Part shown: positions 17,680 through 26,920 of the stretch, piece after piece
How positions within the stretch are numbered: the stretch's first letter is position 1
Layout of the letters: every line of letters starts with the position of its first letter
Position numbers and translations under genes: made by a program
The notes under the pieces: model-generated
What the model saw: only the letters and a program-made list of their open reading frames with translations
The model's database searches: none
What the model was told of the DNA's origin: nothing
NCBI GenBank assembly: GCA_016787135.1
Contig: JAEUVK010000153.1
Location: 1 to 56,292, forward strand
DNA: 56,292 nucleotides
Direction of reading: 5' to 3'
Source of the DNA: Chitinophagaceae bacterium
GTDB lineage: Bacteria > Bacteroidota > Bacteroidia > Chitinophagales > Chitinophagaceae

Positions 17680-19092
17680 TTATTTTACCGGCGATTGGTC
17701 AACCGGCCAGTCATCCGTGCGGAACGGACACAAAGGTAGTCCTTCCTTGCTGAAAACATTGCCGATGATGGTATTGCCAAACCCGTAGCGGACATGGACC
17801 GGTTGCTTTACTGTCTTGTTCCAGACAACGATCTTACTGCCTTCGATCTTTGCTTCTGCAGGCAGCCACTCTTCCTTTTCCCCGGAAATATAAAAGCCAT
17901 TGATGACCTTGTCTTTTGCCATTAACCCGGCCGGGACATTGCTGAAACTCAGGGATAGTTTACCCTTAATTGTTTCTTTATTGCTGAACATTGGATTTTT
18001 ATAGGCCCCCGGATCTTTATGATAAGTTTCTGCCAGCGCACAGTTGGCCAGCCTGTTGCCAACGTCCCTCTTATTGGAAGGATGGATATTGGTTACTGAA
18101 TCGATAAGGTCGGTTATCACCACCATTCCTGTTCCCGGGTGGTTCATCACTTTTGTCTCCTGCTCCTGCACCAGGGCCCCTACGTTATGATTGCCATATT
18201 TATAAGGGGCTATCTGTACATAATAAAATGGCAATGGTTTCCCCCACTTATTTCTCCAGCTATCGATCATTGCCGTCAGCAGTTGCGCATAAGTATTATT
18301 GGTGCCTGTATTGCTTTCCCCCTGGTACCAGATAGCGCCGGCAATAGTGAATTTGATAATGGGAGCTATCATTGCATTAAAGCTCAACCCCGGTTTTGAT
18401 GGCCACCAGGCGAACTCCTGCAGTTTACCGGCAGCTTCTTTCAGGGCCGTATTACCATTTACCACTTCTGCAGGCGTCCATACTTCCGCAGGCGTGCCGC
18501 CCCAGCTTGCATTGATCAAACCGACAGGTACATTCATATCCTTATTCAGTTTTCTGCCAAAATAATACCCCACAGCGCTGAACCCTTTTATTGAGTTGGA
18601 GTCGCAGACCTGCCACCTGGCCTTTACATCATCCTGCGGATAGTCAGATGTGGTCCGGGGAATGTGAAAGAAACGGATATTGTTGTTATAGCAGGCAGGC
18701 AATTCTTCTTTGATGAAACCGGCATTATTGTAATAGCTCCATTCCATATTCGATTGCCCGCTGCAAAGCCATACCTCGCCGATAAGGATATCTTTCAATA
18801 CTACTTCGTCCCAGTCACTTTTAATCGTGATGGTGTAAGGGCCACCTGCTATGGGGGTCTTTAGTTTTACGCTCCATTTGGCTGTATTGGCCACTTTAGA
18901 TGTCACACTCGTGTTGTTCCAGCTACCCGATACTTTTACCTGCTGACCGGTAGAGCCCCATCCCCATATTGTCACCGAATCATTTTGCTGCAATACCATG
19001 CCTGAGGAAACGACGGCAGGAAGGCGAAGCTGGGAAAAAGAAGAAAAGGAAAGGGCCAGGAAGGTCAAAAGCAGGGAAAAGAAAGATCGCAT
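17680..19092 (-). CDS. Exported sialate O-acetylesterase (SGNH hydrolase)
   Basis: Removes O-acetyl groups from sialic acids or, in many Bacteroidota, from plant polysaccharide sugars. The 470-residue chain has a signal peptide (1-20, SSFSQ) and a beta-rich N-terminal domain (25-100) before the SASA catalytic domain. SGQSNMEW (111-118) contains the nucleophile Ser114, and IWYQGESNT is the second conserved block of this family. A C-terminal beta domain follows. No sialidase or sialic acid genes are in the window, so the actual ester substrate is open. First gene of a two-gene operon with the Cys-cluster protein. Confidence 0.92.
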   Translation of the reverse strand: MRSFFSLLLTFLALSFSSFSQLRLPAVVSSGMVLQQNDSVTIWGWGSTGQQVKVSGSWNNTSVTSKVANTAKWSVKLKTPIAGGPYTITIKSDWDEVVLKDILIGEVWLCSGQSNMEWSYYNNAGFIKEELPACYNNNIRFFHIPRTTSDYPQDDVKARWQVCDSNSIKGFSAVGYYFGRKLNKDMNVPVGLINASWGGTPAEVWTPAEVVNGNTALKEAAGKLQEFAWWPSKPGLSFNAMIAPIIKFTIAGAIWYQGESNTGTNNTYAQLLTAMIDSWRNKWGKPLPFYYVQIAPYKYGNHNVGALVQEQETKVMNHPGTGMVVITDLIDSVTNIHPSNKRDVGNRLANCALAETYHKDPGAYKNPMFSNKETIKGKLSLSFSNVPAGLMAKDKVINGFYISGEKEEWLPAEAKIEGSKIVVWNKTVKQPVHVRYGFGNTIIGNVFSKEGLPLCPFRTDDWPVDQSPVK

Positions 19093-19354
19093 GGCAAAAA
19101 AATTTGGACGTAAAAGTAATGAATGAACAAGTAAACAGCAGATGACTTTTGCAGGTAAAAGGTTGCTGAAATTGGGGCTTACCTGCCGATACCGGGGTTT
19201 GGTCTTTACGAACCCGCTTTACATCATTCTTGTACTGCTGTGTGGGACACGCATCAGGGCGACATCAATCCATACGGTATAGTCTGCAATTCATTCACGT
19301 TTCGGCAACCCGGAGAAATGCCCTGTATTTATTTTGTTGTTTGAACAGGAACGA

Positions 19355-20107
19355 ATGAGAATACTTTTTATCGGCGATAGTATAATCCGTGGCACAACAG
19401 GAGTAAACTGGGTAAAACACTTAGCCCGCAAACACCCTGAATGGACAATAGAGAATGAGGGTGTGAACGGCGATACATTGACAAAGATCAAAGAGAGACT
19501 GGAAAGAAAACTGAAGATATCCCGTTCTTATGATGTGATCGTGTTGCAGGGAGGTGTGAATGATATCCTGATCCCTTCCTTCAAAGACCGGGGCGTATTA
19601 TTTGGCAATGCCCACTGCCATTTATTAAAAAAAGGGTATCACCCGCTGAAGGATGGCCCGGATGTTGAAACCATTTTTCATGAGATGATCAGCCTGATCA
19701 GGCGGCGTACAAAAGCAACTATCGTACTGGCCACTATCGGGTGCATGAGTGAAGACCCTGGTTTTTACCTGAATGACAGGAAAGATGAATTCAATGCCAT
19801 TATTCGCAAAGTGGCCCGTTACAATGGGTGTGTGCTGGCAGATATAGCTGCTATTTTTGATCCATACCTTAGCAAACGGAAGACGAATAGTTTCTTCCTT
19901 GAACGTTTTATCAATACTGCATGGCTGGATGCGTTTCAATGCCGTGTGTTAAACCGTGCCGATGCACTCAGCCGCCGGCGTGGACTTCATCTTACCATTG
20001 ACGGTTTGCACCTCAACAGCAGGGGAGGCGTGATCTGGCTGCATGAAATAGAAAAACAATTGTTATGCTGCAATCATCCGGCCTGGATCAAAGCATTGAG
20101 AAAATAA
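19355..20107 (+). CDS. SGNH/GDSL-family hydrolase
   Basis: A 250-residue cytoplasmic esterase or lipase-like protein with no signal peptide. The SGNH blocks are visible: FIGDSI with the nucleophile Ser near the start, NEGVNGDT with the Gly, GGVND with the Asn, and DGLHLN near the C-terminus with the catalytic Asp and His. The frame is open from a TTG at 19334, but the ATG at 19355 places the GDS block at the normal distance and follows AGGAAC, a reasonable ribosome-binding site. Substrate unknown. It converges with the DUF885 gene with only an 8-bp gap. Confidence 0.88.
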   Translation: MRILFIGDSIIRGTTGVNWVKHLARKHPEWTIENEGVNGDTLTKIKERLERKLKISRSYDVIVLQGGVNDILIPSFKDRGVLFGNAHCHLLKKGYHPLKDGPDVETIFHEMISLIRRRTKATIVLATIGCMSEDPGFYLNDRKDEFNAIIRKVARYNGCVLADIAAIFDPYLSKRKTNSFFLERFINTAWLDAFQCRVLNRADALSRRRGLHLTIDGLHLNSRGGVIWLHEIEKQLLCCNHPAWIKALRK

Positions 20108-20115
20108 AGGCAGTA

Positions 20116-21897
20116 TCATTTTTGTTTTTCAGCCCAGGCATCCATTCTTTGTTCTAATACATCCAATGGCACACAGCCATAGCTGAGAAATTCATCATGA
20201 AAAGCGGCCAGACTGAATTTGTCCCCTAATTGTTTTGCATACTTATTTCTCAGCTCCCAGATCTTCAATGAACCGATCTTATAACTCAGTGCCTGTCCCG
20301 GAATGGCCATATACCTTTCAATCTCGGCAGTAGCGCCTTCTTCACTGATCGCTTCATTCTCCATCATGTATCTTATGGCTTCTTCACGGGTCATATTCTT
20401 TGTATGCATGCCTGCATCTACCACCAGGCGGATAGCACGGTGTATCTCATCACCTAAAGCCCCCATGTACTGATAAGGATCGGTGTACAAGCCTAATTCT
20501 TTACCAAGGCTTTCTGTATATAATGCCCATCCTTCACCATAAGCGCCATACCATAGAAAACGGCGGAATTTTGGCAATGCCGTATCCTCATTCTGTAAAC
20601 TGTTCTGGTAATGATGACCAGGTATGGCTTCATGCAGAAAGAGGTTTTCCATACCACTGGTGGTATTGAATTGGGTGGCATCTACAATAGGGATGTAAAA
20701 AATACCCGGCCTGCTTCCATCAGGAGCGCCGGGATTGTATTCGGCGGCGGCGCTGGCAGCACGGAATGCCTCAGTTTGCCTGATCTCGAATTTTGTTTTG
20801 GGGAATTTACCGAACAAATTCTTCAGGTGCGGTTCTATCTTAGCCTGTATGACACGGTAAGCATCCAGTATCTCTTCCGGTTTTGTGTAGGGCTTGAATT
20901 TTTTATCCGTGCGCAGGTAAACAAAGAATGAGTCAAGGCTGCCGGTAAACCCAACCGAGTTTTTGACACTGTTCATTAAATCCCTGATCCGTTTTACTTC
21001 CTGCAGGCCGGTATTGTATATTTCGTCAGGTGTTTTGCCGGTCGTGGTCCACAAGCGGGAAATGTATTTATAATACGCATCACCGCCGGGCACACCGCTT
21101 ATGCCGGTTGTTTTTCTTGCCTTTGGTAAATACTCATTTTTTAAAAAGACAGCGAGTTTTTGATAAGCCGGTACCAGTTGTTCTGCGATCAGTTTTTTAT
21201 ACTCTTCAGTGATCCGTTTCTTATCAGCATCGCTAAAACCGGCAGGTATATTGGTAACGGGCCCGTAAAAGATACTTTTGGTCATGTCGCTGGTCACCAT
21301 TGCTTCCATCTGCGGGATCATTTTTACGACTAACTTTTCGGGTAAAACTATCCCGGTTGCTATTCCTTTTTTAAAATATACAATAGCGCTGTCTGACCAG
21401 GCATTAAAAACTGAAGCCCGTTTGACCCAGTTGTCATAATCTGCTATTATTTTGAACGGTTGGTTACCTGATCCGCTTCCGAGCTGTCCCATTGTAAGCG
21501 GCAGTCCCCAGAACTGCTGAAAAGGGATATACGTAGTGAAATGATATTGCAGACCTTCCAGGCTGATGTTCATTTCATGTTCAAATACATCGTAACTGGT
21601 TTTATCATTCTCGTTCAGGGCGTCTCTGTCAAATTTCTCCAGGGCAGCGAGGTTCTTTGAATAAAAATCTTTTAGTCTGGCTACATGTCCATCCGTAAAA
21701 TCAATGTATAGCCTGTCATTGAATCCTTTTTCTCCGTTTGCTGTGGCTTCAAGCGGGAATATTGCCATACGTTCATTGTAATAATTTTCAAACAGCGCGG
21801 CAAGCTCCCTGTTATTTTCAATGGCGGGAGACTTTGTTCCGGTAGTACAGGCTGCGAGCAAATAAATGAGGACGGTAAATGAAAAAAGTTTCTTCAT
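20116..21897 (-). CDS. DUF885 family lipoprotein, probable gluzincin-type peptidase
   Basis: A 593-residue lipoprotein: signal MKKLFSFTVLIYLLAAC with the lipobox LAAC. The C-terminal half carries FLHEAIPGHHYQ, the HExxPGHH signature of the DUF885 family, which resembles the zinc site of M3/M32-like metallopeptidases; the downstream GEGWALYTE supplies the third ligand region. Expected at the outer or inner membrane, cleaving peptides. The frame is open to 22104, but the extra residues have no signal-peptide character, so the ATG ending at 21897 is chosen. Function of the family is poorly tested. Confidence 0.9.
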   Translation of the reverse strand: MKKLFSFTVLIYLLAACTTGTKSPAIENNRELAALFENYYNERMAIFPLEATANGEKGFNDRLYIDFTDGHVARLKDFYSKNLAALEKFDRDALNENDKTSYDVFEHEMNISLEGLQYHFTTYIPFQQFWGLPLTMGQLGSGSGNQPFKIIADYDNWVKRASVFNAWSDSAIVYFKKGIATGIVLPEKLVVKMIPQMEAMVTSDMTKSIFYGPVTNIPAGFSDADKKRITEEYKKLIAEQLVPAYQKLAVFLKNEYLPKARKTTGISGVPGGDAYYKYISRLWTTTGKTPDEIYNTGLQEVKRIRDLMNSVKNSVGFTGSLDSFFVYLRTDKKFKPYTKPEEILDAYRVIQAKIEPHLKNLFGKFPKTKFEIRQTEAFRAASAAAEYNPGAPDGSRPGIFYIPIVDATQFNTTSGMENLFLHEAIPGHHYQNSLQNEDTALPKFRRFLWYGAYGEGWALYTESLGKELGLYTDPYQYMGALGDEIHRAIRLVVDAGMHTKNMTREEAIRYMMENEAISEEGATAEIERYMAIPGQALSYKIGSLKIWELRNKYAKQLGDKFSLAAFHDEFLSYGCVPLDVLEQRMDAWAEKQK

Positions 21898-22208
21898 ACA
21901 AATGATTAAAGACGGAAGATAGGGAATTGACGTTTTTGCTGTTTGAAATAATGAGCAACGGTATTTTATATTGCTGATCAGTTCTCTCCTGAACGATTTT
22001 CTGCCACCAGCCCGCCGCATTAGTGGACAGGAAAAAGGATAAATAAAAGAACTTTGCTGTACGCCATTTTTTTTCGATATTAGCGGTTCATTTATTGCTT
22101 CCATACTCCCGTCCCTGCTAATAACTGATTTCCCTTTTCAGAATCCTGATATCACTTGCGGCAACCTATCCTCAGGAACCACTGCCAATTATTAAATTAA
22201 TAAGCAAT
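21898..22208. other. Divergent intergenic region, no gene seen
   Basis: This 311-bp stretch lies between the divergent DUF885 and PL-like genes. I see no convincing gene or RNA. TATCTTCC on the minus strand near 21920 is a weak -7 match for the DUF885 gene. Confidence 0.5.
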
Positions 22209-22997
22209 ATGCCGGATATGTTTATTACCAGGAAGTTTTTATTTGCCCTGATTATTCTCTTTATACATAAGGAGCCTGTAATTGCACAACGGCAAAACCT
22301 TTTGCTGGAAAGTGCCTTTGAAAATGGTGCTTATTTATCCGGCTGGGGCAATGGCCAGCATTGTTGTGATTATTCGGTACAGCAAACTTCGGAGCAGATA
22401 AAAGCGGGAAGTAAGGCCCTCCGGATGGAAGTAAGAAGCACGGACCCGCAGGTGAGCAATTCTATCCGTTCCGAAATAACGGTGGATACTGACCCACTGG
22501 ACCAGGACAGGTGGTATGGACTTTCCCTGTGCCTGAAAGACTGGACGGATGACCCGGCGCCTGAAAGCGTTTTTCAATGGCATCCCGACAATGCTACCGG
22601 ATCTGCGTCAATGTCATTACTGGCAACAGGGGGCAGGTTTGCGTTTTCTACTAATAATACCGGCGGCACATCCGATAATGAATATGCTGACCTTGGCCCT
22701 GTTGTTTCCAATAAGTGGGTGGACTTCGTTATTCATATCCGTTGGGCCACCGATACTACCGGCCTGCTGCAGGTATGGATGAATGGCGGCCTGGTGATAG
22801 ACCGTTCAGGAGTAAAGACTGCTGCAACACAATCATATTTCAAACTTGGCATTAATAAATTCGGGTGGGGCAACCAGCCGTCAGCGGTCACACAGCGCAT
22901 AGTGTACTATGATGAAGTTAGGATCGGCAACGCCAATGCTTCTTACAAAGATGTTGCCCCTTTCCTGCCTAAAAGAGATTATTTCGGGGGATTATAG
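22209..22997 (+). CDS. Exported heparin lyase I-like / polysaccharide lyase family protein
   Basis: A 262-residue exported protein with a signal peptide (about residues 4-26). The mature part shows the beta jelly-roll pattern of the Polysacc_lyase family: SKALRMEVR, SIRSEIT with conserved Arg and Glu, WYGLSLCLKDW, FQWH, then WVDFVIHIRW and GLLQVWMNG. In this family RSE and QxH segments line the active site of alginate-type or glycan lyases. Substrate cannot be set from sequence. An alternative start is the ATG at 22218. It stands apart from other polysaccharide genes and converges with the histidine kinase with a 31-bp gap. Confidence 0.85.
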   Translation: MPDMFITRKFLFALIILFIHKEPVIAQRQNLLLESAFENGAYLSGWGNGQHCCDYSVQQTSEQIKAGSKALRMEVRSTDPQVSNSIRSEITVDTDPLDQDRWYGLSLCLKDWTDDPAPESVFQWHPDNATGSASMSLLATGGRFAFSTNNTGGTSDNEYADLGPVVSNKWVDFVIHIRWATDTTGLLQVWMNGGLVIDRSGVKTAATQSYFKLGINKFGWGNQPSAVTQRIVYYDEVRIGNANASYKDVAPFLPKRDYFGGL

Positions 22998-23028
22998 TGG
23001 GATCAATTTCGTGATCCTGCAGCCGCAA

Positions 23029-24090
23029 CTATTGCACAGGTGGTTTGAAAGGAATGTTCACCTTGACAGTACATCCCTTGCCCGGGGCAGTGATGAATGC
23101 AGCGTTCCCTTTACACCTTTCTGCCCTGAAAAAGATATTCTGGATACCAAGCCCTTTTTTCACTTTCATGAAATCGAAGCCTCGGCCGTCATCAGTGATG
23201 ACTATGCTGATCTGTTTCTCATTTTCCGATAATTCGATCCTGACATTTTTCGCATCTGCATATTTCAGGATATTACTTACCTGTTCCTGGGTGATCCTGT
23301 ACAGGGCAAGTTGAACATCAGGGTCTGCCTGTAAATCTCTGTTGTTGCAATAAAATTTCGCTTTTAATTTATTCAACTGGTTGATACCGGCTGTCAATTC
23401 ATCTATAGCTTCAGGAAGCCCAAGATTGAAAATGACATTGGGGCTTATCCTGTGGCTGATGTTCCTGATCTCATTCACCGCTGCCATCAGGTTTTGTTCG
23501 GCCCGCAGGAGAAGGTCGCTCTTACATTCTTCATTGGCCCTTTCGAGGAACAGCTTGGATGTAGCTAATCGCTGGTTAACGTTATCGTGTAATTCATCAG
23601 ATATCTCTTTTCTTTCCCTTTCCTGGGTATCTACGATCGCATTCAGCATACTTTCTTCCATTTTCTTTTGCTGCGTCAGGTCTCGGGTCACTTTGGTAAA
23701 ACCTATCACTGATCTGTCTCTTTCGTGAATACTCGTAATGACCACGCTTCCCCAGAACATACTTCCGTCTTTGCGTACCCGCCAGCCTTCCTGTACCGAT
23801 TTACCTTTATGAAGGGCCTCCGACAGTACCTTTTCAGGTAAAAGGTTTTGCTGGTCATCGGGCGTATAAAATATGCGGAAACTTTTGCCGATCACTTCTT
23901 CACTGGTGTACCCTTTGATCCTTTCGGCGCCTTTATTCCAGTTGATCACCAGCCCATTGGTATCAAGCAGAAGGATCGCATAATCTTCTACTTCTTCTAT
24001 CATTTTATAGTAAATACTCTCGGTAAACAGGATATCATCCTGGGCGGGGTGGGCGGCGAGTAACCGTTCTTTTGAATTTTCAGGTCTCAT
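23029..24090 (-). CDS. PAS sensor histidine kinase (HisKA_3 type)
   Basis: A 353-residue cytoplasmic sensor kinase. It has one PAS domain with PAC tail (about 25-140; GLVINWNKGAERIKGYTSEE and MFWGSVVITS), a dimerisation and phosphorylation helix with ERKEISDELHDN (phosphoacceptor His168), and a GHKL ATPase (245-350) with EQVSNILKYA (N box), DDGRGFD and GLGI. The ELHD form of the H box is that of NarL-partner kinases. No transmembrane segment, so the signal is internal, perhaps redox or a small ligand. No response regulator is next to it. An inverted repeat lies in its upstream region. Confidence 0.92.
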   Translation of the reverse strand: MRPENSKERLLAAHPAQDDILFTESIYYKMIEEVEDYAILLLDTNGLVINWNKGAERIKGYTSEEVIGKSFRIFYTPDDQQNLLPEKVLSEALHKGKSVQEGWRVRKDGSMFWGSVVITSIHERDRSVIGFTKVTRDLTQQKKMEESMLNAIVDTQERERKEISDELHDNVNQRLATSKLFLERANEECKSDLLLRAEQNLMAAVNEIRNISHRISPNVIFNLGLPEAIDELTAGINQLNKLKAKFYCNNRDLQADPDVQLALYRITQEQVSNILKYADAKNVRIELSENEKQISIVITDDGRGFDFMKVKKGLGIQNIFFRAERCKGNAAFITAPGKGCTVKVNIPFKPPVQ

Positions 24091-24178
24091 GTTGTTCGTT
24101 TAATAGGATAAGTAATAAGACCTCCCGGGCACAATTGGTTAAGGATCTTTTTTCACAAAAGAGAATTTTCATTTTAAA

Positions 24179-24201
24179 TATACATTTTTTTGAAATGTAT
24201 A
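24179..24201. promoter_or_regulatory. Inverted repeat upstream of the histidine kinase gene
   Basis: TATACATTT at 24179-24187 pairs perfectly with AAATGTATA at 24193-24201 across TTTTG. It sits in the 262-bp divergent gap between the kinase gene and the exported lipocalin-like gene, where an operator would be expected. The AT-rich composition raises the chance of coincidence. Confidence 0.35.
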
Positions 24202-24352
24202 ATCCACTTTCTTGAAATATGTCAATACGTATTTTCTTGTTGTACGTAGTGCTAAATAGCATGGTGCCACCTGTATTTAATAGTGATAATAACGGGGCAA
24301 CCGGAAGTCATATCCATATTCCGCTTACATTAGCAGATAAAATTTACCAAAC

Positions 24353-24859
24353 ATGAACCTCTCTGTCACAAAAAAACTGGCAGCCTGCATCGTGGCGGCT
24401 GCGTTTCTTTTTTCTTTCACCACAATAGCTGACAAAGCCATTTTTGCCGGCTCGTGGACATTGAATGAATCAAAAAGTGAGCTTGGGAATTTTGGCCGCT
24501 TTGCCGCCCGGAAAATAAAAGTAGAGCAAAAAGAAGATGCCATTACGATCTCGAAAACATCAGCTTCGCCCGGTGGAGATGATGTGACAACCACCGAGAC
24601 TCTTACTTTCGATGGCAAAACATCCGAGACAACTGTCTTTGGCGGTTCCAAAAAGAAATCTGTTGCCAAATGGTCAGAAGATGGCAAGACCCTGTCGATC
24701 ACTTACACGATCGCATTTGAAAGGAATGGACAGACCTTTGATATCAATGGAACGGAAACGTGGACACTGGCCGATGAAGGCAAATCACTATCGGTGCAAA
24801 CTGTTTCTTCTTCGCCGCAGGGGGAGCGTACCACAAAAGCTGTGTATGATAAAGAATGA
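24353..24859 (+). CDS. Small exported protein, lipocalin-like
   Basis: A 168-residue protein with a signal peptide (about residues 7-26). The mature chain opens FAGSWTLNESKSE, a motif seen in lipocalin-like and related beta-barrel proteins of Bacteroidota, and then runs as alternating strands with many Thr, Lys and Glu (ITISKTS, TTTETLTF, LSITYTI, ETWTLADEGKSLSV). It probably folds as a single up-and-down beta barrel. Ligand unknown. TACATTAG at 24326-24333 is a 7-of-8 -7 element. A strong terminator follows. Confidence 0.8.
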   Translation: MNLSVTKKLAACIVAAAFLFSFTTIADKAIFAGSWTLNESKSELGNFGRFAARKIKVEQKEDAITISKTSASPGGDDVTTTETLTFDGKTSETTVFGGSKKKSVAKWSEDGKTLSITYTIAFERNGQTFDINGTETWTLADEGKSLSVQTVSSSPQGERTTKAVYDKE

Positions 24860-24877
24860 TTCAGCGGTCTGATAAAT

Positions 24878-24913
24878 AAAAAGAGGCAGGATGATATCAT
24901 CCTGCCTCTTTTT
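24878..24913. terminator. Bidirectional terminator
   Basis: An exact 36-bp palindrome, with A runs to the left and T runs to the right, centred between the convergent lipocalin-like and RNA-binding protein genes. It should stop transcription from both sides. Confidence 0.9.
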
Positions 24914-24938
24914 ATTTTATACTTTTTACATGGAAATA

Positions 24939-25364
24939 TCAGAATCTTTTGCGGTCTCTGTCATTGTTGTTGCCGGATTTATTATAGCCGCCACCACCGC
25001 CGCCGCGATATCCACCACCACCGGAACTACCACCGCGATAACCGCCGCCGCCGCCTCTGCTGCCACCGCCGTATCCGCCACCGCCTCTGCTGCCCCCGCC
25101 ATAACCGCCGCCTCCGCCACCCGGCTTGTCCTCCGCCGCTTTTACTATCAATGGTTTTTTGCCCAATGAAATATCATTCAGGCTCTCAATAGCATCTTTG
25201 GCTTCAGCTTCGTTAGGCATTTCTACAAAACCAAATCCTTTACTTTTCCCTGTTTCCCTGTCCATAACAACTTTGGCAGAAGTGATCGTACCGAATTTTT
25301 CAAATATCTCTTCGAGTTCGGCATCATCAAGATCGTAAGGAAGGCCGGCGACAAAAATTTTCAT
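24939..25364 (-). CDS. RRM RNA-binding protein with glycine-rich tail
   Basis: A 141-residue protein with one RNA recognition motif (1-77): RNP2 is IFVAGLP (3-9) and RNP1 is KGFGFVEM (43-50), with the aromatic residues that stack on RNA bases. The tail (82-128) is almost only Gly with Tyr, Arg and Ser, built from irregular units such as YGGGSRGGGG, and ends in a charged RDRKRF. This layout is like cyanobacterial and Bacteroidota Rbp proteins and eukaryotic glycine-rich RNA-binding proteins, often cold-induced. The tail could favour self-association. Monocistronic. Confidence 0.92.
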   Translation of the reverse strand: MKIFVAGLPYDLDDAELEEIFEKFGTITSAKVVMDRETGKSKGFGFVEMPNEAEAKDAIESLNDISLGKKPLIVKAAEDKPGGGGGGYGGGSRGGGGYGGGSRGGGGGYRGGSSGGGGYRGGGGGGYNKSGNNNDRDRKRF

Positions 25365-25500
25365 CTAACTATTTTTTGTAAAAATACAGAACTTACCGAT
25401 GCCCTGCCTGATAAAAATATCTTGTGCAAAACTTCTGGCCTGAGGATAAGAATTGGCTGAAACAGGGGTGTTTGCCGGCAGATGTACAGTTTCGCGGTTT

Positions 25501-26043
25501 TTACTTATTTCCGACCCTTTTGTAATTGAAAGCGATGGTATCTTTTCCCTCTTTTGCATTCGGACCAAAAATAAACGCATTAACTGAACTGTCATCAGGA
25601 ACTGTGTAGTTGATATCTGTGGGGAAATCATGTGCAGGATTGCTGAACTGAACAGAATTCTCATTTAACAGCGAGGAAGTGAATTTGACTGCTTTGCCGT
25701 CATTTTGCCCTTTCACTGTATTTTCAAAAACCCATTGATCATTTTCCGGGTAAATATTTGCCTGTTCATTCCAGGAGGTATCTGTTCCTTTAATGCTGAA
25801 GGCAACCGAACGATAAGTGCCGTCTTCATTCTTCATCCATCTTTCAAAATTTTTATGGTCTTCACTTTGCCATGTGCCCAGAAGTTTGTCGAATACAAGT
25901 GCTTTACTAGATCGGGCATTGCCCGTTGCGCTTTTCACGGGTTCCGGTTCTTTACTTTTTTCATCCTGGCACCCCAAAGCAGACAAGGTAAAAGAAAATG
26001 CAATGAGTACTTTGATCAGGATTTTTTGCTGCTGACAGATCAT
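25501..26043 (-). CDS. DUF6265-like lipoprotein
   Basis: A 180-residue lipoprotein. The signal ends LSALGC (lipobox Cys near residue 25), followed by a flexible Lys/Glu/Ser linker. The globular part begins FDKLLGTWQSED and continues with FERWMKNEDGTYRSVAF and NPAHDFPTDINY, which match the DUF6265 pattern of a small beta barrel. Function unknown. The frame is open to 26148 inside the AraC gene, but the ATG ending at 26043 gives a proper lipoprotein signal. It lies 58 bp downstream of the AraC-type regulator on the same strand and may be co-transcribed. Confidence 0.8.
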   Translation of the reverse strand: MICQQQKILIKVLIAFSFTLSALGCQDEKSKEPEPVKSATGNARSSKALVFDKLLGTWQSEDHKNFERWMKNEDGTYRSVAFSIKGTDTSWNEQANIYPENDQWVFENTVKGQNDGKAVKFTSSLLNENSVQFSNPAHDFPTDINYTVPDDSSVNAFIFGPNAKEGKDTIAFNYKRVGNK

Positions 26044-26101
26044 ATATTTTTTGTGCAAAATAGCCGCGGAAGTAAACCCGAAATTGTAAAATTGCGACAG
26101 G

Positions 26102-26917
26102 TCACTCAGCCGATGCGAATAAAGTGGCAAAACGGAGGTTCCCGGCAAAAAATGATTTGGGACTCAAGCCTGTAAATTCTTTGAAGTCTTTAATGAAATG
26201 TGCCTGGTCATAATACCCGTTATCGTAAGCAAGCGATGTCAGGCTGGAAAAATTATTTTCCTGCAGCATCTTTAGCGCAGCCTGCAGTCTTACAGCTTTG
26301 GAAAGTTGTTTGGGGCTCATACCTACTGTTGCGGCGAATTTTCTTTCAATATTGCGCCGGTTAATATTCATCTTGCCGGCAAGATCCGCCACAGCTATCT
26401 GTCCCTGTGATCGAAAAATAGCATCTACACAATTTTTAGTAATCGTATCTGCTGTTCCCGGATCGGCAAGAAGCGATAAAAGGAATTGCTCAATTATTTT
26501 TATTCGCTGTAAGTTTCCTGTTGCGGATAGTATTTCCTTTTCCAGGTCATGGCCCTTGCCGCCAAACAAATCGCCCATACTGACAGCCTTATTTTCAAGT
26601 GCTGATACAGGTATTTTCAAAAAAGGACTCAGCCCTTCGGGATGAAATCGTGCGGAAACGATACCACTTGCACCGGTCGGTTCTATCTCGATATACCTGG
26701 TGATCTGTCCGAAGATAAAACTGCGGGGCTGGACAACAAAGGAACCATCTTCGAAGTACTGTTTATAAAGATCGCCGTAATGAAAGATCATTTCCATGCA
26801 TCCGTCGGGCAGTACACGCTGACGTGACGGTTCTTCTTTGCTGTCAGCTTCTAACGTCCAGAAGCATTTTACAAAAACCTGAAGCTCCCGGGAGGGTGTA
26901 TAGACCTGGTAATTCAT
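26102..26917 (-). CDS. AraC-family transcriptional regulator with DUF6597-like sensor
   Basis: A 271-residue regulator. The N-terminal part (1-130), with CFWTLEAD, LPDGCMEMIFHYGD and FHPEGLSPFL, looks like the DUF6597 cupin-like domain often joined to AraC domains. The C-terminal 100 residues hold two helix-turn-helix units, the second ending YYDQAHFIKDFKEFTGLSPKSF, the usual AraC signature. Ligand unknown. Two inverted repeats lie just upstream of the start, suitable for autoregulation. Confidence 0.9.
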   Translation of the reverse strand: MNYQVYTPSRELQVFVKCFWTLEADSKEEPSRQRVLPDGCMEMIFHYGDLYKQYFEDGSFVVQPRSFIFGQITRYIEIEPTGASGIVSARFHPEGLSPFLKIPVSALENKAVSMGDLFGGKGHDLEKEILSATGNLQRIKIIEQFLLSLLADPGTADTITKNCVDAIFRSQGQIAVADLAGKMNINRRNIERKFAATVGMSPKQLSKAVRLQAALKMLQENNFSSLTSLAYDNGYYDQAHFIKDFKEFTGLSPKSFFAGNLRFATLFASAE

Positions 26918-26920
26918 GTA

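Noticed and set aside
17913..17960. Possible tRNA or small RNA genes anywhere in the window
   Set aside because: I looked for T-loop GGTTCGAATCC-like and acceptor-stem pairs and found none that fold; the coordinates given are only a place holder inside a coding gene.
24891..25169. Ala/Thr-rich frame opposite the RRM gene
   Set aside because: It is the complement of the GGN-codon tail of the RRM protein; its low-complexity composition has no other explanation needed.
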